Below are positions 56,901 to 64,000 of a DNA stretch of 64,000 nucleotides, in pieces. The notes beneath the pieces are model-generated. The model saw only the letters and a list, made by a program, of their open reading frames with translations. It was not told the origin of the DNA and made no database searches. Position numbers and translations under genes: made by a program. Every line of letters begins with the position of its first letter. The first letter of the stretch is position 1. The stretch comes from Plasmopara viticola (taxonomy: Eukaryota; Oomycota; Peronosporomycetes; Peronosporales; Peronosporaceae): NCBI GenBank assembly GCA_001695595.3, contig MBPM02000142.1, positions 47,082-111,081 on the forward strand. Reading direction: 5' to 3'.

Positions 56901-57671
56901 CACGTGGCGGAAAAGAGCATTGAAACGTGGGTCGTGGACGACCGCAGCGCGCGGTGGGACGTCTTGGCGAAGCGGTTGCAAGTGCCAGAGTTGAGTCGCG
57001 ACGAGTTTGAAGGCGCTTGTTTAGCCCACGGCCACGTCTTGACGCTGCAAGTGTTGTTTCTCCAGCACTTGCAACGGGCGCCCGTCTTGACGGAAGCGTT
57101 GAGCCTGTCGCTCTTGTCGAAACTCGTGCAGTGGCTCGAACGGGTGCACTTGCACGGCCCTGCGCTGACGCAACTCAAAGTGTTGTTCCTCGCGGCGGAA
57201 GGCATTCGGTTTGTCTGTACGGCGTTGGCTCCTGTCTTGTCGTCGCCGAGCCAGAAACGCTGGCTGCGGCAAGTGAGCGACGTGCTCTTGGCGTACGGCC
57301 ACGCCCGTCGCCACACGGGCATCATGCAAGCCATTGGGTTGGGGGGCCCCTTGCACTATAGTCTGGAATTTCACGTTGCGTGCCTGGCCATGGGGATCTT
57401 TTTACGGCTGCAGACACGCACGAGCGCGCCGTTGCGCTGGGACGCGCGCAGTCCGTTAAAAGTGACCAAGACGACGGCGAAACACGGGCAAGCACTGGCG
57501 GCGTTGCTGCAGAGTCACGAGGCGTTGGCCATGAAGCACCGGGCCGAGGTGATTTTGACGCTGGTGCGCGACGACAAGCGCAGTTTGGCCGACCACGAAG
57601 CGTTTCTGCTCGAGCTCTTTGCCACCATTTATCCCACGCACCCGTGGCTCCTTGGCAAGTGTTTTTCGTAA
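47929..57671 (+). CDS. EPG5: EPG5-like autophagy tethering protein, giant, three exons
   Basis: The proposed model is join(47929..48964, 49041..52887, 52976..57671), about 3192 residues. EPG5 is a metazoan Rab7 effector that tethers autophagosomes to late endosomes and lysosomes. Collinear matches to the family: an N-terminal disordered ~250 residues beginning EAV-RPQRSKA; LSDDDFVAVVNQFP near 712; YKIYRWGTYCLELP and LYWQVFFALYF near 1660; a CLEGPKC pair near 1972; and the end block IMQAIGLGG near 3077. A CYAC-18-CTMCTTC cluster near 528-555 looks like a zinc ribbon. The first intron (48965-49040, 76 bp) is clear. The second junction is uncertain: the frame changes near 52870-52975, and donors at 52867 or 52888 with the acceptor at 52975 both restore it; a real frameshift is the alternative. 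The protein is longer than animal EPG5 (about 2600). Confidence 0.8.
48965..49040 (+). other. First intron of the EPG5-like gene
   Basis: A 76-bp intron with GTACGG donor and CTCTAG acceptor. It joins DDVVQK to VWTVAKKRV in frame and removes the stop at 48997-48999. Confidence 0.75.
52888..52975 (+). other. Probable second intron of the EPG5-like gene
   Basis: An 88-bp GTCAAG...CTCAG interval that moves the frame from the 49041-53029 reading frame to the 52752-57671 one. A 109-bp alternative starts at 52867 (GTGCCG) with the same acceptor. Both lengths leave remainder 1 on division by 3, as required. The donor is weak, so a one-base indel in the gene or assembly remains possible. Confidence 0.4.
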
Positions 57672-57751
57672 CCACGGCGTGACGTTTTCTTGAGGCGCGG
57701 ACGGGTGTTTTTTTTTCGTGTTATTTCGAGATTTGACGCGTCGCGTCAGTC

Positions 57752-59041
57752 ATGGCGGGCCTCAAGGCGTGGCTGCAAGACGCGGTGGCCGCGCTGTGTG
57801 TCGCTGACGTGCACTTATTGGCCGAGACGCTACGGATTGACCGTCGCGGCTGTGAAGATCGGCACGAGCTGGCACGCGTGATTGTCAACCTCGTGGGGCT
57901 CGACCACGACTCGGCGTTGGGGCGTTTTCTCGCGTGGTTTCACACTGAGCGTGGCGTGCAAAGCCCGTCGCCCCTGACGTTTTTCCCCGCGCGAGTCCCG
58001 ACGAGTAGTCACCACGCCGCAAGTCTTGACGACGCGTGCCACACGGTGCTGCAGACGCACTTGAACGAAGTGCACGAGTTGGAGACGGCCGTGAAAGCCG
58101 CGGAACGGCGGGTCCATACGGGCGCGCCTGGGTTTCAGAACCTGCAGCAGTTTTTCGGGCACTTGACGGCCGTGCGGGACGCCGAAGCCAGGACGCGCGG
58201 CGTCCTCGTCCGACAGGTCGAGCAGCTCGAGACCCAGTGCCAAGAACTGGACGCGACGTGCGTGCACTTGCGCGCCCAAGTGGCGTTTTTCGTCGAGGGC
58301 TTTACAAACTTGCGCCGTCGCCACGACGCGCTGTTGACGCGTGCGATTCGATGGATTGCCGAGAGTGAGAGCGCACAGGCCGTTTGGATGGCAATGAGTG
58401 GCCACGATGGCGCGTGGGCTCACGTGTTGGCGACGACGTTGAGGCAGGAAGGGCAGCGGACGGCGGACGTGACGCGGCGCTTGCTGTATGCGGAGCAAGC
58501 CGTGGAACACGCGCGGGTCCAGCAGCGCGCTTTGGCAACGCGGGTGGAAGAGCTCCACCGCGCCCGGCAAGCGGCGGTGGTGAAGACTTGTTGCTCCAAG
58601 TGGCAGCTTGAAAGCTGGAAGAAGAGGAATAGGCGACTGGACGCCGTGCGAAAGCTCGAGGTTGCGGCTCGGCATGATAAGAGGGGGTTGCAACGAGTGT
58701 TGGCAAGTTTGCTTGACGGATTCTACGAGGCAGTCGAGCGAGATGGGGCTTTGTCTCGTGAGTATACACCAAGGCACGAGCTCTTGCGTCGTTTGCTTCC
58801 TGTCGTGCAAGGGTGTTGGAAGGACAAGGGTATTGAATGGTTGCAAGAGCGATTTGCGATGTATACAGAGGACGTTGCCATGCGTATACAGGCGGAAGAA
58901 CGAGAGGCGGGGCTTGTGGCTGCAGTGAGGGCTGGTGGTGATGCAAAGACGAAGAAGACGCGAGTCTTGTCGACGCCCAAGCTTTTGAAGAGGAGCAAGT
59001 TAAGGCCCAAGTCGATGTTGGTGAAAGGAAGGAAGAGTTAG
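57752..59041 (+). CDS. Coiled-coil protein of unknown function
   Basis: The gene has 429 residues from the ATG at 57752, only 80 bp after the stop of the EPG5-like gene and on the same strand. The first ~75 residues form a compact helical part (LKAWLQDAVAALCVADVHLL), followed by a loop and then long stretches of heptad-like helices at ~100-310 (LNEVHELETAVKAAERRVHT, LVRQVEQLETQCQELDATCV). The C terminus is basic (KLLKRSKLRPKSMLVKGRKS). No catalytic motif or membrane span is visible. It could be a cytoskeletal or centrosome-associated protein, for which the layout is typical, but nothing specific supports this. Codon use is GC rich like its neighbour. Confidence 0.75.
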   Translation: MAGLKAWLQDAVAALCVADVHLLAETLRIDRRGCEDRHELARVIVNLVGLDHDSALGRFLAWFHTERGVQSPSPLTFFPARVPTSSHHAASLDDACHTVLQTHLNEVHELETAVKAAERRVHTGAPGFQNLQQFFGHLTAVRDAEARTRGVLVRQVEQLETQCQELDATCVHLRAQVAFFVEGFTNLRRRHDALLTRAIRWIAESESAQAVWMAMSGHDGAWAHVLATTLRQEGQRTADVTRRLLYAEQAVEHARVQQRALATRVEELHRARQAAVVKTCCSKWQLESWKKRNRRLDAVRKLEVAARHDKRGLQRVLASLLDGFYEAVERDGALSREYTPRHELLRRLLPVVQGCWKDKGIEWLQERFAMYTEDVAMRIQAEEREAGLVAAVRAGGDAKTKKTRVLSTPKLLKRSKLRPKSMLVKGRKS

Positions 59042-60207
59042 CTACGGATTAGCCGGTTTTGCACCATATTATTGGACCAAGTCATGGTTTTCAAAGGTTA
59101 TTGTTGCAATAAAAGGGGGTCCTTTATGGTTTGTTCACTTTTTATTGCTGCACTATTTGAGGATGGTGTTGGATGCAATCGCGATTTGATTTATGGGTAC
59201 AGATACGTCTTGTATAGAAGGAAAAAAGCGACTTTTCGGATACAAATCCGTTCATTTGTGGAGAGATGCATCGTTTGTTCGTGTGACGTTTGGCAGAGTA
59301 TACTGAGTGTCAATGCTGAACATGCTCGCTCTCTAAAACATCGTCAAATGTACCGGAGCTTCTACCCAACGCACAAAGCGCTTCGTGGAGTTGAAATCCA
59401 TCGAACTTACTCTAGATATTTAAGACAATAAAATGGACCTCACTAAAATTATATAAATCTGCTAGCTTTTTGTATCGATTATAATAATCCAACTTGTTGT
59501 CTCGCCACGGTGATGGGGACCATATGGTTGTGTTTTGCTAGTCGTCAGCCGAGATTCGACTGCTGAAAGGTGAGATTTGCTTGCGCCAGTCGTCGAAAAG
59601 GTTTTGTCGCAAGGTGGTGTCGCTACCAGGACAACTGGAGGTTGTCTATAATCCGCGAACAATCCAGTTGAGATTCCAACCAGCAACTTTTCCCAGGCAA
59701 ATTCGAAACCGGCTCAACTAATTCAAGGTTACGTAGATAATAATTGAAGGTTACGGATTTTGGTTCTATGACACGGTCCAGGTCTTGCTCTTGACACGTG
59801 CTTCACAAATACATCCACATCAATACTAAAGCATGATCAAGGATAGAAACCGCTTCGTTCTCTTAAGTAGCTGTACGAGTGTCGGGTCATGCAGTATCCG
59901 AATGATGACGAAAACATCTCGCTGGCAATGGTCGATTTCCGTAGCCTTGAATTACCCTTGATGTAACCTTGAATTAAAAATCCCCACGAATGGGAAAGGC
60001 CAAGTTGTCCATGTCCGGTGAACTACATGGACTGTACGAACACCGTTACAACTGTACCAACCGTGGGATGCAAACCATGGATCCAGACGCCAAGGTACCA
60101 ATCGCCCAGGCACTGGCGTGTACCATCCTGACGTAATGGAAACTGGAAGCAGTCAGACCGCAATCTTTCGACGTACCCCATCCTTGCGGTACCAGTACCC
60201 GTTTTCC
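59042..60207. other. Intergenic region upstream of the second KRE6-like gene
   Basis: AT-rich sequence, with the 3' region of the coiled-coil gene on the left and the promoter of the KRE6-like gene on the right. A 119-codon open stretch (59072-59431) shows no motif and is probably 3' untranslated sequence. No TATA box is obvious. Confidence 0.5.
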
Positions 60208-62462
60208 ATGCACGTTGGTCCCTCTGTCCTCTGGTCGTTGGCTTGGCCTGCCCTCGTGTCTGCCACGAGCGCCACGACGTACCCGACCAAGTCGGGCCTT
60301 CGCACGTGGGTCGATCCCGCCACGCCGCGGGAACACTACGTCTATCGCACGTCTCGCGGTCGAACGTGGGACTTGACAATGAGTGACGAGTTTAATGTAC
60401 CCAATCGTACTTTTCGCGCCGGGGACGACCACATGTGGACGTCAGTCGAGAAACCCGATGGCGTCAATGGTGCGCTCGAAGTCTATGCCCACAACATGAC
60501 GTCCACTGCGTGTGACGCCGACGGCACGTGTTACTTTTACATTAAAGCCACGGACGACGTGACCACTCTCCGTGTCTACAACATGTACACGCACCCCCCC
60601 ACGTTTGAAGACGTGTCGTTTTGGTACCGGAGTGCCATGGTACAATCGTGGAACAAATTTTGCTACCAAGGTGGGATGCTCCAAGTGCGGGCGCAACTCC
60701 CGGGGGCCGTCACGCCCGCGTCGGGCAATCCCGACGTGGCCCGTGGGTCCTCGGGCAAGACGACCGCGGGCCGATATTACCCCACGTGGCCGGGCATTTG
60801 GATGCTTGGGAACCTCGGCCGCGCCATTTTCTCGGCCTCGACCAACCGCATGTGGCCCTTTTCCTACAATCAATGCGACGCCACCGTCTTTGAGCCGAGC
60901 TACCAGCGCATCAACGCCTGCCAAGACGACCCGGGTTACGGGTTGAACCCGAACCAAGGGCGCGGAGCGCCCGAAATTGATATCCTCGAAGGGGGCGGGC
61001 TCGCCATCTCCTCGTCGGTCCAAGTCGCGCCCGGGATGCCGCCAAACTATCGGCTGTTTCCCGTCAAGGCGTCGTCCGGCGACGTTCCCTACTGTCTGTA
61101 CCAGTACAATTGCAAGACGGTGGGTGCGAATTTCATTGATGTACCCACGGCGTACTACCAAAACGAGCGGGGGCACAAATCGTGGTACCAGGGCCTGCGG
61201 TACGGCGCCAATAATTATTGTGCGCGAAACGAAAACGACATTCAAGTGTACGCGACCGTCGCGGCTTCTGTTCGCCAAGGCATTACCAAGAATACGTGCG
61301 CCCTTGGCACGTGTCCCGCTTCGGGCGACGTCCATGCGGATTTGACCCGCATGGACAACAAGACGGACGCCCATTGGGGCATTAATTCCAACGGCACGTG
61401 TTACCCTCTCATGAACTCGTACATGGGGTCGTATTTGTGTGACCCCGACAATACGAACGCCCTGTGTGCCAGTCCTCGGAACAGTACCACTTCGGTCTCT
61501 GGTGCCATGAAACCCTTTAATTACCAAATGGATGCCATTTCGTCCAATTGGCCCATTCATTTTGGGGCGTACACGGGGTACTACGAGTACCAAGTCGAGT
61601 GGGTGACGGGCAAAAAGGGGTACGTGCGATGGTTACTCCACGGTGAACCCCTTTTTGAGATCACGTCGGAAACGATTGAAAAGGTACCCCAAGACAGCGC
61701 CCGGTCGAACCCGCAAAAGATCATGATTGAAGAGCCCTTGTACGTCATTTTTAACGTCGCGCTCTCGAGTTCGTGGGGGCCGTACCCCCGAATCCGGGTC
61801 AAGCATGCCGTGGCGACGGCTTGGATGAAGTGGCCAACCAAATTTGTGCCGCGTTCCCAATGTACCTCAAAATTGACCACATTCGGTTGTACCAAGACTT
61901 GAGCGACGATCGCGAGGCGGATGATTACATGACGACCGATTGCGACCCTCGCACGCATCCGACGAAAGAATGGATTGACGGGCACCTCGACGAGTACGAA
62001 GACGACGAGAACAAGGTCGTGCAAGTCGCAGGCAAAGCCTTTTGTACGACCAGCGACGATTGTACCATCCATGGTACCCTGGCCCGCGCGGCGCTAAAGA
62101 CGGGCAAATGCGTCAATCGGCGCTGTGAGTGTTTGTATGAATCGTGGGGGGGTCCACGCTGTACCACGGCCGTGGCAGGATCCCGTGACTCGGCGTCGGG
62201 GCCCATGAGGCGGACGTACGGCCCGCCCATGGCTGCTTCCATTGCCCTCGCGGTCGTCGCGTGTCTCTTGTCGGGGACGTCCGTGTACATGGCGCTCGTC
62301 AAGTCGGCGAAACAGACAAAGCTGGCCATGCAAGTGATGGACCGCGAGCTCAAGGGGGTCACTGTGGATCCCGAAGCGGGGTACACGAGCGATGCGAGCA
62401 GTCAGCGGAACTCGGCCCTCGCGTTGATTGCCAAGGACAATTACCGTCAGAATTTCATTTGA
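60208..62462 (+). pseudogene. Second KRE6/SKN1-like gene, interrupted by a one-base frameshift
   Basis: A paralogue of the gene at 44283, closely similar along its whole length. The likely start is the ATG at 60208, with a signal peptide (MHVGPSVLWSLAWPALVSAT). The GH16-type active site EIDILE lies at residues 256-261, and the SKN1 blocks WDLTMSDEFN and YYPTWPGIWMLGNLGRA are present. At 61775-61779 a run of five Gs breaks the frame: upstream the protein matches the paralogue up to VALSSSWG, and downstream the match continues in the next frame from VPPNPGQACRG to the end at 62462, including the cysteine-rich part, the membrane span (ALAVVACLLSGTSVYMAL) and the same DNYRQNFI tail. One missing G explains everything. 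No other damage is seen, so either the loss is recent or it is a sequencing error and the gene is intact. Confidence 0.8.
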
Positions 62463-63550
62463 GTTTGTGTAGTATTGCAATGTTCCTTTGAGAGGGGTTG
62501 AGAGGTACTATTTTAGTTGAAAGGGATAGAGGTCTAGAGGTTTATTATATTTGAGAAGGACTTGGTTGTTTTTGGTGGAGAGTTATTGTGAAGGCTCGGT
62601 CCAGTTGATAGTTACAAACTTATGTAACACCATCGAGATTACGTGGCCAATGGCTTTGCCATTAGCACACGTTTAGCGTGAGGCTACTTGAGGGCAAAAC
62701 AGCGATACTCTCTCTTTGCTCTTGAATCGCCAAGAATAGGCTCTTGTGCCAGGCCTTGGTTGTCCTCGACGTGTTTGTGGTTGCGAGCATAGGAATTGCC
62801 GAATTACTGAAATTCTACTACGGCCCGAGTCTTAGTGATGCTGACAGACTCTTCCATTTACTTGCGGAAATGTACACCAGATACTCAATCTATTTCCACG
62901 AGCACATAAGTTACTAGGACAAATGATGATAGTTCGACAGATTGTGCTGCCAATCAGCTACCAGATCATTGAAAGTGACTTAACTTGCTTAGGACATCCT
63001 TCGTCAATTTTACGCTCTATCATTTATGATTTTTCCGATTAGGCCCGATCAAGCACCGCATATTTACTTTCGGCTGTTATGAAGTAACGAAACGTAGCGT
63101 AGCTCGTACTCGGAGAACACTGATAACCACCCTCTGCGCTCCTTTTTCTACAAGATGTCACTAGGAAGCTCAACGCGATGAGTTTTATATTTAGAAACAG
63201 TTCAGCACATTTTGCAAGTTTGTTCCAATATACAATCTACAGACTTCGGCACAATTCGATCATCACCGTCAGCATTTACATAACTGCCACGAAATTGCCT
63301 TTGTTTCTGTGACTTTGCTGTGCTAGGTGGCTCAGTGATTATCGAGATTGAGCTTACGCACCATGCTAACTCTCATTATAGCTACAATTCGTTTGTGGTC
63401 AATACATTGTGTCAATTTAACCCATGCAAAGTTTGAAAACTGTGATAGGAGTATACACAAAGCAGTCCTGTCGAGATCTTCTCTGCAAAATTCTGGGCCA
63501 TTCTGACGCCAGACGGCGTATGAACATTAATATGGCAGAAAGGTGGGTAA
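62463..63550. other. AT-rich region downstream of the second KRE6-like gene
   Basis: It contains the 3' untranslated region of the KRE6-like gene. No further gene or repeat was recognised. Confidence 0.5.
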
Positions 63551-63817
63551 GGTGGCAACACCCTCGACAACAACAGCACCGCATTTCTGCTGCCTCGTCA
63601 AGAAATAGGCGGATACGATCAGCATTGCTGGGAGACGGCGTACATCCCGTGGACTAAGCAGTCAAGCGTCTACATCCTGTTGGTAACATTACGGACTCAG
63701 GACCTCGCCATTGACATTGGCGAGATAGTTGACTTCGACTGTAGAATGAATCTTGCACATTGTGCACATCTGTCATCGGAGCCATTACAAGATACACAAA
63801 TCAAGTGGCTAAAGTAA
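63551..63817 (+). pseudogene. Open stretch of unknown function near the right edge
   Basis: 88 sense codons are open between stops at 63548 and 63815, without a start codon near the beginning. The composition is GC-richer than the surroundings and protein-like (FLLPRQEIGGYDQHCWETAY, then LRTQDLAIDIGEIVDFD). It could be an exon or fragment of a decayed gene. No family is recognised. Confidence 0.25.
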
Positions 63818-64000
63818 GAAGTGGTACCACCTCATTGTGTGACACAGGTCAAATGATGCTTTAAATTCAGTTCGAAGGTAGTACTCAGGTGCTGACAGAA
63901 AAATGTACATAGTCTCATGACAACTGCTCAATGCATATGACTATATTCGATGGACATTTACCCTACAAAGGTTGCTACCGATAACGCACAAATCACATTT

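Noticed and set aside
59072..59431. 119-codon open frame after the coiled-coil gene
   Set aside because: It lies in the 3' region of that gene, with AT-rich codons and no motif.
1..64000. CRISPR arrays, tRNA and rRNA genes
   Set aside because: No regularly spaced repeats and no tRNA-like A/B box arrangement or rRNA core sequence were recognised on either strand. A covariance-model search was not possible here.
1..64000. RXLR or crinkler-type effector genes
   Set aside because: I looked for a signal peptide followed by an RXLR-EER or LFLAK motif in the open frames and found none. Occasional arginine-leucine words occur only in shadow frames.

Overview
The window looks like a contig of an oomycete nuclear genome, probably a Phytophthora or downy-mildew relative. 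The pointers are compact GC-rich genes with very short introns (75 to about 88 bp), a large folate-biopterin-type transporter, secreted KRE6/SKN1-like glucan-synthesis proteins, tight gene spacing inside islands, and long AT-rich gaps full of decayed sequence. Taxon and gene names rest on recognition by eye; no search was run.

Layout. The left end (1-880) holds the C-terminal part of a taspase-1-like threonine aspartase. From 0.9 to 7 kb there is AT-rich decayed DNA with a small inverted remnant of a DNA virus (4.4-5.8 kb) lying between two inverted 54-bp copies of an LTR-like sequence. Next come a CENP-B/Tc5-type helix-turn-helix protein without a transposase domain (7.1-8.0 kb) and a secreted double-parvulin isomerase (8.7-9.5 kb). 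From 9.9 to about 20 kb lies the most interesting segment: a decayed endogenous DNA virus. It carries a superfamily-3 helicase (D5-like), an A32-like packaging ATPase, a fibre-like protein ending in an S74 intramolecular-chaperone domain, a candidate major capsid protein and several unassigned genes, all broken by stops and frameshifts. A folate-biopterin-type transporter follows at 20.6-22.2 kb.

From 22.3 to 32.9 kb no intact gene is visible, only shredded coding-like stretches. A gene island starts at 33 kb with RRP1 (rRNA processing, minus strand) and a PH-PDZ-PH-TBC Rab-GAP-like gene (plus strand). After another poor stretch (38-44 kb) comes a dense plus-strand island: a KRE6-like gene, a YaaA/DUF328 gene only 54 bp behind it, an EPG5-type autophagy tether of about 3190 residues, a coiled-coil orphan 80 bp behind that, and a second KRE6-like gene carrying a one-base frameshift. 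The last 1.5 kb holds no clear gene.

The host genes point to unrelated housekeeping jobs (wall glucan synthesis, autophagosome-lysosome fusion, membrane traffic, ribosome assembly, protein folding, transport). The viral segment is the one coherent system: replication, packaging and virion genes side by side, with a second partial copy that keeps the same head-to-head ATPase/fibre arrangement.
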